64,000 bases of DNA from Thermus sp. CCB_US3_UF1 (lineage in GTDB: Bacteria; Deinococcota; Deinococci; Deinococcales; Thermaceae): NCBI RefSeq assembly GCF_000236585.1, contig NC_017278.1, positions 310,001-374,000 of the forward strand, given 5' to 3'. This document shows, in pieces, positions 9,214 through 16,439 of this stretch. The position numbers and the translations under genes are program-made. The notes below the pieces were generated by a model. That model searched no databases, was not told the origin of the DNA, and saw nothing but the letters and a program-made list of their open reading frames with translations. Position 1 is the first letter of the stretch, and each line of letters starts with the position of its first letter.

Positions 9214-10047
9214 TTACCAGACTGCGGCCTCGGGGACCACCAGGAGGGGCAAGGGGGTTCTGGCCACCAGGGTTTCCACCATCCGCCCCAGGCGGTGCCG
9301 CCAGGTGCTTTTGGCCTTGGACCCCAGCACCAGGAGGTCCGCCCCGCGGGCTTCCGCCAAGCGAAGGAGGTCCAGCTCGTCCTCCCCCTTGCTTACCTCC
9401 ACCACCCCCGTGGCCCGGAGGAGGGCCTCGAGGTGGGCCCGGGCCCGCTCCAGCACCTCGGCCAGGGCCAGCCCCCGGGGGTCCAGGTAGGTGGGGAAGC
9501 AGCACCCGCCCTCCCCGCTCACCAGGTGCAGGCCCAGGACCTCGGCCCCCAGGGCCCTGCCCCAGGCCTCCGCCACCCGGAAGGCAGCCAGGCTGGCGGG
9601 GCTTTCGTCCAGGCCCACGGCGATGCGCCGCACCCCTTTCAGGGCCCGGGGAAGCAGGAGGACGGGCACCTCCCCCCGGTGCAGCAGGTAGCGGGCCAGC
9701 CCCCCGCGGGCCAGGACCTCCAGGCTTCCTTCCCCCTTATGCCCCAGGAGGACGGCCTTGCTCCGCAAGGCCTCCCCGGCCACCACCTGGGCGGGGAAGC
9801 CCCGGAGGACCCTGGCTTTCAGGCCGGTGCCCCTTAGGACGGCTTCCACCTTGGCCTCCACTTGGCCCAAGGCGGCCTCGAGGCTGGGCCCAAGCTCGGG
9901 GAAACGGCGGGCCAGGGCCTCCAGGTAGGGGGTGGGAACCACGTGCACCACCTCGGCGGGGATGCCCAGGCCCCCTTGCAGGAAACGGGCGCTGGCCACC
10001 ACCCCTTCCAGGGTGTCTCCCAGGTCTACCGCGGCCAACAGGCGCAT
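9214..10047 (-). CDS. Tandem universal stress protein (two UspA domains)
   Basis: The 277 residues form two UspA-like halves. The first (MRLLAAVDLGDT... to VPVLLLPRA, about 1-135) has a degenerate nucleotide motif. The second starts RRIAVGLDESPASLAAFRVAEAW and ends GADLLVLGSKAKSTWRHRLGRMVETLVARTPLPLLVVP. Its G-(x2)-G-(x9)-G-type region is only partly kept: GSKAKSTWRHRLG. Such proteins bind ATP or AMP and are linked to stress survival; the specific role here is unknown. The gene reads divergently from folP. AGGAGGGG precedes the ATG, so it has a short leader. Confidence 0.88.
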   Translation of the reverse strand: MRLLAAVDLGDTLEGVVASARFLQGGLGIPAEVVHVVPTPYLEALARRFPELGPSLEAALGQVEAKVEAVLRGTGLKARVLRGFPAQVVAGEALRSKAVLLGHKGEGSLEVLARGGLARYLLHRGEVPVLLLPRALKGVRRIAVGLDESPASLAAFRVAEAWGRALGAEVLGLHLVSGEGGCCFPTYLDPRGLALAEVLERARAHLEALLRATGVVEVSKGEDELDLLRLAEARGADLLVLGSKAKSTWRHRLGRMVETLVARTPLPLLVVPEAAVW

Positions 10048-10064
10048 TTTCCCCTCCTGGCCCC

Positions 10065-10072
10065 ACTATAAT
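10065..10072. promoter_or_regulatory. Overlapping divergent -10 elements ACTATAAT
   Basis: The plus-strand TATAAT (10067-10072) ends 6 bases before the folP GTG at 10079. The minus-strand TATAGT (10070-10065) lies 17 bases before the stress protein ATG at 10047, leaving a short leader with AGGAGGGG. The two hexamers share four base pairs. Confidence 0.55.
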
Positions 10073-10078
10073 CCTCCT

Positions 10079-10897
10079 GTGCTCTGGCTACGCGACCGCG
10101 CCCTGGACCTTTCCCGCCCCCGGCTCATGGGCATCCTCAACCTCACCCCCGACTCCTTCTCCGACGGGGGGTTGTACCTGGACCCGGAAAGGGCCCTGGC
10201 GCGGGCCCGGGCCATGGTGGCCGAAGGGGCCGACCTCCTGGACCTGGGGGCCGAGTCCACCCGCCCCGGGGCGGAGCCGGTGCCGGTGGAGGAGGAAAAG
10301 CGCCGGCTTCTGCCCGTACTGGAGGCGGTGCTCTCCTTGGGGGTGCCCGTGAGCGTGGACACCCGTAAGCCCGAGGTGGCCGAGGAGGCCCTCAGGATGG
10401 GGGCCCACCTCCTGAACGACGTGACGGGCTTACGGGATGAGCGCATGCTGGCCCTGGCGGCCCGCTTCGGCGTGGCCGCGGTGGTCATGCACATGCCCGT
10501 GCCCGATCCCAAGGCCATGATGGCCCATGCCCGCTACGGCGACGTGGTGGCTGAGGTCCGGGCCTTCCTAAAGGCCCAGGCGGAAAGGGCCCTCCGGGCC
10601 GGGGTGCCCCAGGTGGTCCTGGACCCGGGGTTTGGCTTCGGCAAGCTCCTGGAGCACAACCTGGCCCTCCTGCGCCGCCTGGAGGCCATCGTGGAGCTAG
10701 GCCACCCGGTCCTGGTGGGGCTTTCCCGCAAGCGCACCATCGGGGAGCTCACGGGGGTGGAGGCGCCAGGGGAGCGGGTCCTGGGCTCCGTGGCCGCCCA
10801 CCTCTACGCGGTCCTCAAAGGGGCCAGGATCCTCCGGGTGCACGACGTGGGGGCCCACCGGGAGGCCCTTGCGGTGTGGAACGCCCTCTGGGGGTAG
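10079..10897 (+). CDS. folP: Dihydropteroate synthase
   Basis: FolP condenses 4-aminobenzoate with dihydropterin pyrophosphate in folate synthesis. The 272-residue protein has MGILNLTPDSFSDGG near residue 17, LDLGAESTRPGAEPV, SVDTRKPEVAEEAL, LLNDVTGLRD and VLDPGFGFGK, and ends with GLSRKRTIGELTG and VHDVGAHREAL. All substrate-binding regions are present and the length is normal. I chose the GTG at 10079 because TATAAT ends 6 bases upstream, giving VLWLRDRALDL as the N-terminus; longer frames upstream run into the promoter. folB follows after 2 bases. Confidence 0.95.
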   Translation: MLWLRDRALDLSRPRLMGILNLTPDSFSDGGLYLDPERALARARAMVAEGADLLDLGAESTRPGAEPVPVEEEKRRLLPVLEAVLSLGVPVSVDTRKPEVAEEALRMGAHLLNDVTGLRDERMLALAARFGVAAVVMHMPVPDPKAMMAHARYGDVVAEVRAFLKAQAERALRAGVPQVVLDPGFGFGKLLEHNLALLRRLEAIVELGHPVLVGLSRKRTIGELTGVEAPGERVLGSVAAHLYAVLKGARILRVHDVGAHREALAVWNALWG

Positions 10898-10899
10898 GC

Positions 10900-11256
10900 A
10901 TGGGGGTGATCGCCCTTCTGGGCTTGGAGTTCTATGGCCGCCACGGGGTCATGCCCGAGGAGGGGCGGCTTGGGGCGCGGTTTGTGGTGGACCTGTGGCT
11001 TTCCGTCCCCTTTGAGGGCAAGGGGGACCGGCTGGAGGAGACCGTGGACTACGCCGCGGTCTACGCCCTGGTGGAGGAGGCGGTGCGCCACCGCCGCTTC
11101 TACCTCATTGAGGCCCTGGCCGACCACCTGGCGGAGGCCCTCATCCAGGCCTTTCCCCGCCTCGAGGGGGTGCGGGTGCGGGTGCACAAGCCCCACGCCC
11201 CCATCCCTGGGGTCTTCCGCGACGTGTACGCGGAAACCGAGAAAAAACGCTCCTAG
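10900..11256 (+). CDS. folB: Dihydroneopterin aldolase
   Basis: FolB cleaves dihydroneopterin to 6-hydroxymethyl-dihydropterin and glycolaldehyde, two steps upstream of FolP. The 118-residue protein shows LLGLEFYGRHGVMPEEG, ETVDYAAVYALVEEAV, YLIEALADHLAEALI and VRVHKPHAPIPGVFRDV, including the Glu of YGRHGVMPEE and the Lys of VHKPHAPI expected for catalysis. It follows folP with two bases between stop and ATG, so the two are one operon. The HPPK gene folK is not adjacent. Confidence 0.95.
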   Translation: MGVIALLGLEFYGRHGVMPEEGRLGARFVVDLWLSVPFEGKGDRLEETVDYAAVYALVEEAVRHRRFYLIEALADHLAEALIQAFPRLEGVRVRVHKPHAPIPGVFRDVYAETEKKRS

Positions 11257-11277
11257 AGCGGATTTTCTTCCCTCATC

Positions 11278-11306
11278 TTGCGCTCATGGGAGCCTTGTGT
11301 TAGGAT
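11278..11306 (+). promoter_or_regulatory. Promoter-like TTGCGC-N17-TAGGAT downstream of folB
   Basis: TTGCGC (11278-11283) and TAGGAT (11301-11306) are separated by exactly 17 bases. The predicted transcript would begin near 11313 and run through a GNRA-capped stem (GCCC-GAAA-GGGC) and a 10-bp hairpin before the NYN gene. It may drive that gene or a small RNA. Confidence 0.4.
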
Positions 11307-11347
11307 AGCGGCGCCCGAAAGGGCTAAGCCGAAGCCTGTATGCCCTC

Positions 11348-11370
11348 CCCACCGCTCATGGAGCGGTGGG
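11348..11370 (+). repeat. Perfect 10-bp hairpin in an IS200/IS605-end-like context
   Basis: CCCACCGCTC and GAGCGGTGGG pair perfectly around a 3-base ATG loop. The flanks (AAGCCGAAGCC before, TGAAGTTTCTCAC after) resemble right ends of IS200/IS605-type elements, where GAAGCC precedes a GC-rich hairpin followed by a TTCAC-like tail. No transposase or TnpB frame remains. A plain terminator is less likely because no T-run follows. Confidence 0.35.
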
Positions 11371-11397
11371 CTATGAAGTTTCTCACCTCCTTTGGGC

Positions 11398-11403
11398 TAG
11401 ACT
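11398..11403 (+). promoter_or_regulatory. Candidate -10 TAGACT upstream of the NYN gene
   Basis: TAGACT is used as an apparent -10 box at several other genes in this window. Here it would leave a leader of about 22 bases with AAAGGGG before the ATG at 11433. Confidence 0.35.
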
Positions 11404-11432
11404 GAGGGTGCCCGGAAAGGGGCGGGCCGGTT

Positions 11433-11975
11433 ATGGAAAGGGTGGCCATATTTATCGACGGCTCCAACCTTTACAAGGGGTTGGTGCAGCACCTGGGTTC
11501 GGATTATCGGCTGAACTTTGTGGAGTTTATCACCTTGCTCACCGCTGGGCGGCGGCTTCTCCGGGCCTACTACTACAACGCCCCCCTCCCCCCGGAGGAC
11601 CCCGCGGCCAAGGCCCACCAGAGCTTCCTCAACTACCTCAAGCGGGTGCCCTACGTGGCCGTGCGCCTGGGCCGCCTGGAGCGGCGGGCCGACGGCTTTG
11701 TGGAAAAGGGGGTGGACATCCAGATCGCCATCGACATCCTGCGCCTGGCCTATGCCGACGCCTATGACGTGGCGGTCCTGGTGTCCGGGGACGGGGATTT
11801 CGCCGAGGTGGTGCGGGTGGTGCAGGACATGGGCAAGCAGGTGGAGAACACCACCTTCCACGCCCTCTCCTCCCACCGCCTGGCCCAGCAGGCGGACCGC
11901 TTCTACCCCCTGGACGACTTCCCCTGGGAGCGCCTCCGGGCCCCCAGCCTTCCCCAGGCCTCGGAAGGCGAGTGA
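11433..11975 (+). CDS. NYN-domain (LabA/DUF88) putative ribonuclease
   Basis: A 180-residue protein of the NYN family, a PIN-like nuclease fold. It carries the metal-site segments VAIFIDGSNLYKGL (residues 4-17), KGVDIQIAIDIL and VLVSGDGDFAEVVRVV, where the conserved aspartates would bind Mg or Mn. A short tail of 20 residues follows the domain. Such proteins act on RNA in diverse systems; the target here is unknown. The 176-base region upstream holds two possible promoters and a hairpin. ndk is convergent, 20 bases downstream. Confidence 0.85.
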   Translation: MERVAIFIDGSNLYKGLVQHLGSDYRLNFVEFITLLTAGRRLLRAYYYNAPLPPEDPAAKAHQSFLNYLKRVPYVAVRLGRLERRADGFVEKGVDIQIAIDILRLAYADAYDVAVLVSGDGDFAEVVRVVQDMGKQVENTTFHALSSHRLAQQADRFYPLDDFPWERLRAPSLPQASEGE

Positions 11976-11995
11976 CCCCTACCCGGGTCTGGGGC

Positions 11996-12409
11996 TTAGA
12001 GCAGCTCTTCCGGCCGGAAGAAGAGGGCGATCTCCCGCTCCGCGTCCTCGAGGCTGGCCGAGCCGTGGATCACGTTCTCGTCAATGGTGGTGGCGAAGTC
12101 GCCGCGGATGGTGCCGGGCAGGGCGTCCTTGGGGTGGGTGGCCCCCATCATCTTCCGCACCTCGGCCACCACGCCCGGCCCCTCCAGGACCATGGCCACC
12201 ACCGGACCCGAGGTGATGAAGGCCACCAGGCTGGGGAAGAAGGGCTTCTCCCGGTGCTCGGCGTAGTGCTTTTCCGCCAGCTCCTGGGGGATGCGCAGGG
12301 CCTTGAGCCCCACGAGGCGGAAGCCTTTGCGCTCAAAACGGGCCAGGATCTCCCCCACCAGGCCGCGCCGGAAGCCATCGGGTTTCACCATCACGAAGGT
12401 GCGCTCCAT
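11996..12409 (-). CDS. ndk: Nucleoside diphosphate kinase
   Basis: Ndk transfers the gamma phosphate of ATP to nucleoside diphosphates through a phospho-histidine. The 137-residue protein has the family length, begins [19 protein letters not shown], and contains the ATP-site [20 protein letters not shown] and the active-site [16 protein letters not shown] with the catalytic His. It faces the NYN gene tail to tail and follows the phosphatase gene by 21 bases on the same strand. A TAGACT box lies 9 bases before the ATG, so the leader would be 2 to 3 bases long at most. Confidence 0.97.
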   Translation of the reverse strand: MERTFVMVKPDGFRRGLVGEILARFERKGFRLVGLKALRIPQELAEKHYAEHREKPFFPSLVAFITSGPVVAMVLEGPGVVAEVRKMMGATHPKDALPGTIRGDFATTIDENVIHGSASLEDAEREIALFFRPEELL

Positions 12410-12418
12410 ACCCCTAGG

Positions 12419-12424
12419 AGTCTA
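12419..12424 (-). promoter_or_regulatory. -10-like TAGACT upstream of ndk
   Basis: Minus-strand TAGACT ends 9 bases before the ndk ATG at 12409; the intervening CCTAGGGGT could also serve as a weak ribosome-binding site. It lies within the 21-base gap after the phosphatase gene. Confidence 0.35.
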
Positions 12425-12430
12425 GCAGGT

Positions 12431-13363
12431 CTAGGGCTTCCGGAAGTAGCCCAGAAGGATGTAGCCCACCACCAGGATCCACAGGCCGATGAGGAGCACG
12501 TCCCGCCAGCCCAGGCGGGCCCCTTTCCTCTCCGGTTCCAGGACCTGGGTGGGGAGTTCGTCCGGCTCCTCCCCCAGCTTGAGGCCCACCGGCTTCCCCT
12601 GGGCGGCCTCCAGGGGCAGGGCGTAGGGCCGGGGGTTCCTGGGCAGCTCCTCGGGCACGCGCACCACGATGGCGCTGATGTTGTCGGGCCCCCCCCACTC
12701 GTTGGCCAGGGCCACCAGGCGGCTCGCCGCTTCCTGGGGAGGGAAGTGCCTTAGCACCTCCCCCAAGGTGCGCTCGTCCAAGACGCCAGAAAGCCCATCG
12801 GTGCAAAGCAGGAACACATCCCCCGGTTCCAGCTTGAGCCCCAGGAGGTCCACCCGGGCCTGGGGGAAGGAGCCCAGGGCGTTGGTGATCACGTTGCGCC
12901 AGCGGTGGGTCCGGGCCTCCTCCGGGGTGAGGAGGCCCTGGCGCACCCGCTCGGCCACCCAGGAGTGGTCCTCGGTGAGGAGGGTAAGCTCCCCCTGGCG
13001 CAGGAGGTAGGCCCTGGAGTCCCCCACGTGGGCCAGCAGGGCGTAGGGCAGGTCCAGGAGGAGGCAGGTGGCGGTGGTGCCCATGCCCCGGTTCTCCGGG
13101 CGTTGGGCTTCCCCATGGATGCGGGCGTTGGCCTCCTCAAAGGCCTGGAGGAGGGCCTTGGGGCTGGGCTCCCCCTCCTTGAGGTGGGCCAGGATGGTCT
13201 CCACGGCCAGCCGGGCCGCCACCTCCCCGGTGCGGTGCCCCCCCATGCCGTCCGCCACCACGAAGACCCCACCCCAGGGGGTGAGGGTGTACCCCAGGGC
13301 GTCCTCGTTCTTGGGCCGCTTCAGGCCGGGGTGGGTTTCCAGGGCGAAGGCCAGGCCGGGCAC
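12431..13363 (-). CDS. PP2C-type serine/threonine phosphatase with C-terminal membrane anchor
   Basis: A 310-residue protein with a PPM/PP2C domain at about 5-235. Metal-binding motifs are visible: RPKNEDALGY, VVADGMGGHRTGEVAA, AHVGDSRAYLL, EDHSW, LLCTDGLSGVLD and GPDNISAIVV. After a linker of about 50 residues comes a single hydrophobic helix (VLLIGLWILVVGYILLG) near the C-terminus, so it is probably membrane-tethered with a cytoplasmic catalytic domain. No Ser/Thr kinase gene is adjacent. I chose the GTG at 13363 since TAAAAT lies 6 bases upstream, again pointing to a leaderless transcript. Confidence 0.92.
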   Translation of the reverse strand: MPGLAFALETHPGLKRPKNEDALGYTLTPWGGVFVVADGMGGHRTGEVAARLAVETILAHLKEGEPSPKALLQAFEEANARIHGEAQRPENRGMGTTATCLLLDLPYALLAHVGDSRAYLLRQGELTLLTEDHSWVAERVRQGLLTPEEARTHRWRNVITNALGSFPQARVDLLGLKLEPGDVFLLCTDGLSGVLDERTLGEVLRHFPPQEAASRLVALANEWGGPDNISAIVVRVPEELPRNPRPYALPLEAAQGKPVGLKLGEEPDELPTQVLEPERKGARLGWRDVLLIGLWILVVGYILLGYFRKP

Positions 13364-13369
13364 GGGGGG

Positions 13370-13375
13370 ATTTTA
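13370..13375 (-). promoter_or_regulatory. -10 box TAAAAT of the PP2C gene (leaderless)
   Basis: Minus-strand TAAAAT is followed by CCCCCC and the GTG at 13363. There is no ribosome-binding site in the six-base gap. Confidence 0.6.
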
Positions 13376-13415
13376 CCCCAGCCTGCGGGGGGAAGGGGGG
13401 CTTGGTTGCATACCC

Positions 13416-13444
13416 TTGACGCATAGCGCATACCGGGGTAACTT
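13416..13444 (+). promoter_or_regulatory. Promoter of rtcB: TTGACG-N17-TAACTT, with GCATA repeats
   Basis: TTGACG (13416-13421) and TAACTT (13439-13444) have exactly 17 bases between them. GCATA occurs three times around and inside this promoter (13408-13412, 13421-13425, 13428-13432); two copies extend to GCATACC, 20 bases apart, and may form an operator. Confidence 0.65.
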
Positions 13445-13454
13445 GATGATAGGC

Positions 13455-13485
13455 CCGGGCCTCTAGAGCCCGGCGGTTTTGTTTT
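13455..13485 (+). terminator. Hairpin plus T-tract in the rtcB leader (possible attenuator)
   Basis: CCGGGC (13455-13460) pairs with GCCCGG (13468-13473) around CTCTAGA, and TTTTGTTTT follows (13477-13485). This has the shape of an intrinsic terminator but lies inside the 5' leader, between the promoter and the ribosome-binding site GGGAGGG. It could attenuate rtcB transcription. Confidence 0.5.
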
Positions 13486-13496
13486 GGGAGGGCGCC

Positions 13497-14927
13497 ATGC
13501 GTTGGGAAAAGATCGCCCCCTACACCTACCGCATCCCCAGGCAGGGGAAGATGCGGGTGGATGCCGTCTTCTTCGCCTCCGAGGAGATCCTAAGGGACCT
13601 CGAGGCCGAGAACTACGCTTCCTTAGCCCAGCTGGCCAACGTGGCCACCCTGCCCGGCATCGTGGAGCCAGCCTTGGCCATGCCCGACATCCATTGGGGC
13701 TACGGTTTTCCCATCGGCGGGGTGGCGGCCTTTGACCCGGAGGCCGGGGGGGTGGTGAGCCCTGGGGGGGTGGGGTTTGACATCAACTGCGGGGTCCGGC
13801 TCCTGGTCTCGGCCCTCACCCTGGAGGACCTTTTGCCCCGGCAAAGGGAGCTGGCCGACGCCCTCTTCCGCCTGGTGCCCTCGGGGGTGGGGAGCGAACG
13901 CAAGGACGTGCGCTTCAGCAAAAAGGAGCTCAAGGAGATCCTCAAGGAGGGGGCAGGGTGGCTGGTGCGCAAGGGGTTTGGCCACCCTGAGGACCTGCGC
14001 TTCATAGAGTCGGAAGGACGCCTGCCCTGGGCCAACCCGGACAAGGTTTCCGAGCGAGCCTTTGAGCGCGGGGCCCCTCAGATCGGTACCCTGGGAAGCG
14101 GCAACCACTTCCTGGAGGTGCAGTATGTGGACCAGGTCTACGACCTGGAAGCGGCTGAGGCCTACGGGCTTTTCCCAAACCAGATCGCCGTCCTCATCCA
14201 CACGGGCAGCCGCGGCCTCGGCCACCAGGTCTGCCAGGACTACGTGGAGCGCTTCTTGAAGGTTGCCCCGCGGTACGGGATTGAACTGGTGGACAAGCAG
14301 CTGGCCGCCGCCCCCATCCGGAGCCCCGAGGGGGAGGATTACCTCCAGGCCATGGCCGCCGCCGCCAACTTCGCCTTCGCCAACCGCCAGCTCATCGCCC
14401 ACTTCGTGCGCGAGGCCTTTGAGGCCGTGGGCTTCACTCCTAGGGAGCATGGGCTTAGGGTCCTTTACGACCTGGCCCACAACAACGCCAAGTTTGAGGA
14501 GCATGGGGGAAGGCGGGTCCTGGTCCACCGCAAGGGGGCTACCCGGGCCTTCGGCCCTGGCTACCCCGAGATCCCCCGGGAGTACCAGCGGGTGGGCCAG
14601 CCGGTCCTGGTCCCCGGGGACATGGGCCGCTACTCCTACGTCCTGGCGGGGACGGAGGGGGCCATGGCCCACGCCTTTGGCTCCAGCTGCCACGGGGCCG
14701 GGCGCAAGATGAGCCGCCACCAGGCCAAGCGGGTAGCCCGGGAGCGCAACCTGGTCAAGGAGCTGGCCGAGCGGGGGATCCTGGTGCGGGCCGCCACCCG
14801 GGCCACGGTGGACGAGGAGATGCCCGAGGCCTACAAGGACGTCTCCTCGGTGGTGGAGGCGGTGCAGGGGGCAGGGATCGGCAAGAAGGTGGCCCGCCTC
14901 CGCCCCCTCATCGTGGTCAAGGGCTAA
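13497..14927 (+). CDS. rtcB: RNA ligase RtcB
   Basis: RtcB joins RNA ends with 2',3'-cyclic phosphate or 3'-phosphate to 5'-OH ends using GTP and Mn. The 476-residue protein has the family length. Visible metal and nucleotide motifs are FDINCGVRLL, GSGNHFLEVQ, HTGSRGLGHQVCQDY and SSCHGAGRKMSR, the last holding the histidine expected to be guanylylated. The start MRWEKIAPYTYRIP at 13497 has GGGAGGG 6 bases upstream; the longer frame to a TTG at 13479 lies in the leader. No archease gene is adjacent. The upstream promoter has a good -35 box, and the leader contains a terminator-like hairpin. Confidence 0.95.
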   Translation: MRWEKIAPYTYRIPRQGKMRVDAVFFASEEILRDLEAENYASLAQLANVATLPGIVEPALAMPDIHWGYGFPIGGVAAFDPEAGGVVSPGGVGFDINCGVRLLVSALTLEDLLPRQRELADALFRLVPSGVGSERKDVRFSKKELKEILKEGAGWLVRKGFGHPEDLRFIESEGRLPWANPDKVSERAFERGAPQIGTLGSGNHFLEVQYVDQVYDLEAAEAYGLFPNQIAVLIHTGSRGLGHQVCQDYVERFLKVAPRYGIELVDKQLAAAPIRSPEGEDYLQAMAAAANFAFANRQLIAHFVREAFEAVGFTPREHGLRVLYDLAHNNAKFEEHGGRRVLVHRKGATRAFGPGYPEIPREYQRVGQPVLVPGDMGRYSYVLAGTEGAMAHAFGSSCHGAGRKMSRHQAKRVARERNLVKELAERGILVRAATRATVDEEMPEAYKDVSSVVEAVQGAGIGKKVARLRPLIVVKG

Positions 14928-14961
14928 GCCCCTTCTCACCGGGGCCTGCTTTCATGGGGGG

Positions 14962-16439
14962 ATGAGGCCTTTGCCCTTCTTCCCCTTCCTGTTCCTGTTC
15001 CTGTTCCTGGGCCTGGCCCTGGGGCAGACCCTCCTTCCCGCCCAGGTCCTGGGCCTGTCCTTCCGGGAGGAGGCGGGGGCTTGGGTGTACGAGGGCGAGG
15101 GGGTGCGGCTGGCCTACGTTCCCGGGGTGGGCTGGGCCGAGCCCCTGGGGGCCCACCTGCCCCCGCCCGACCGGGAGCGGCTTCCCCTCGAGGCCCTGAA
15201 GGCCCTGGGCTACTTCCAGGCCCCCGAGGCCGGGGTGCGCTTCGGGGTCCAGGGCCGGGCCTTCCGGGCCGTCCTGGACCTGCCCATGCCCCACGGGGGT
15301 GGGGCCCAGGAGGGGCGGGGTGGGGCTTTGGACCTTCCCCTGCCCTACCTGGCCCCGGGCCTCCTCCAGGCCCCCTGGCCCCCCGGGGTACGGGCCGAGG
15401 TCCGCCTCCAGCCCGGGGGGACCCTCCTCCGCCTCCAGGCCCCTGGCCGCCTCCTGCGCTACCGCCTTTTTCCCCTGCAAGACCCTCCCCGGCTGGTCCT
15501 GGACCTTTACGCCCTGGAGCCCGAGGTGGAGGAGGCCCTGGCCCCAGGGGTGCGCTACAAGGAGGTCTGGGCCTTCGCCCCCGAGCCCCTGCGGCTTTAC
15601 CTGGTGGAGGCCGAGAGGGGAAGGCTCGTCCCCGTGGGCACCCCGGGCCGCAGGGCCGTGGCCCGGGACCTGGCCCCGGGGGCCTTGGCCGTCCTGAACG
15701 GGGGTTACTTTGACCCGGGAAGCGGCACCCCCATCGGGCTTTGGGTCCAGGACGGGGTGACGGTCTCCTACCCCTTTGGCCGGGTCACCCTCCTGTGGGA
15801 GGGGTGGGGCTTCTTCCTGGGCTTTCCCCGCTTTGAGGCGGTGGTCCGGGGGCCGGGGGGGAGCGGGTGCGGGTGGGGGTGAACGCCTCCCGGGCCCGCT
15901 ACACCGCCCACACCGTCCCCGGGCCCGTGGGGCGGGAGGGGGAGGAGGTGGCCCTGGTGGTGGGGGACCGGGTGCAGGCCCTCCTTCCCGCCCCCCAGGA
16001 GCTTCCCCCTGGGGCCTGGGCCCTGAGCTTCCCCAAGGGAAGCCCCCCCTTCCCCCTAGCCCCGGGCACCCCCTTGAGCCTGTATGGCCGCCTGGACCCC
16101 CCCTTCGCCTACGCCCTGGAGGGCGGCCCCTTGCTGGTGCGGGAGGGGCGGTACGCCTTTGACCCGGCCCAGGAGAACTTCAAGGACCCCAGGCCCCTGC
16201 AGGCCCTGGCCTCCCAGGCGGCGGTGGCCTGGACCCGGGAGGGGCGGCTTTGGCTTCTGGTTTCCGAACCCACCACCCCGGGGGTCCTGGCCCGGGGCCT
16301 CCTGGCCCTGGGGGCCTGGAACGCCCTGAGGATGGATGGGGGCGGCTCGGCCCAGCTCTGGGTGAGGGGCCGGCTCCGCAACCCCTACCAGGGCTCCCCC
16401 CGGCCGGTGGTGAGCGCCCTGGCCCTCTATGCCCCTTAG
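14962..16439 (+). pseudogene. Phosphodiester glycosidase-family exported protein, split by a frameshift in a G7 run
   Basis: The first part (14962-15882) begins with a signal peptide (MRPLPFFPFLFLFLFLGLALG) and reads into an NAGPA/DUF2233-type domain: VARDLAPGALAVLNGGYFDPGSGTPIGLWV. It stops at 15882 after an unlikely tail SGCGWG. The second part continues in another frame, with the reading RGPGGERVRVGVNASRARYTAHT if one G is added to the GGGGGGG run at 15855-15861, and ends properly with LRMDGGGSAQLWVRGRLRNPYQGSPRPVVSALALYAP, the family's conserved C-terminus. One missing base in the poly-G run explains the break. It may be a true mutation, a sequencing error, or a site of transcriptional slippage. 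Confidence 0.8.

Noticed and set aside
11341-11400. Simple terminator for the folP-folB operon
   Set aside because: The 10-bp hairpin has no T-tract after it, and the flanking motifs fit an insertion-element end better. A termination role remains possible but is not the best reading.
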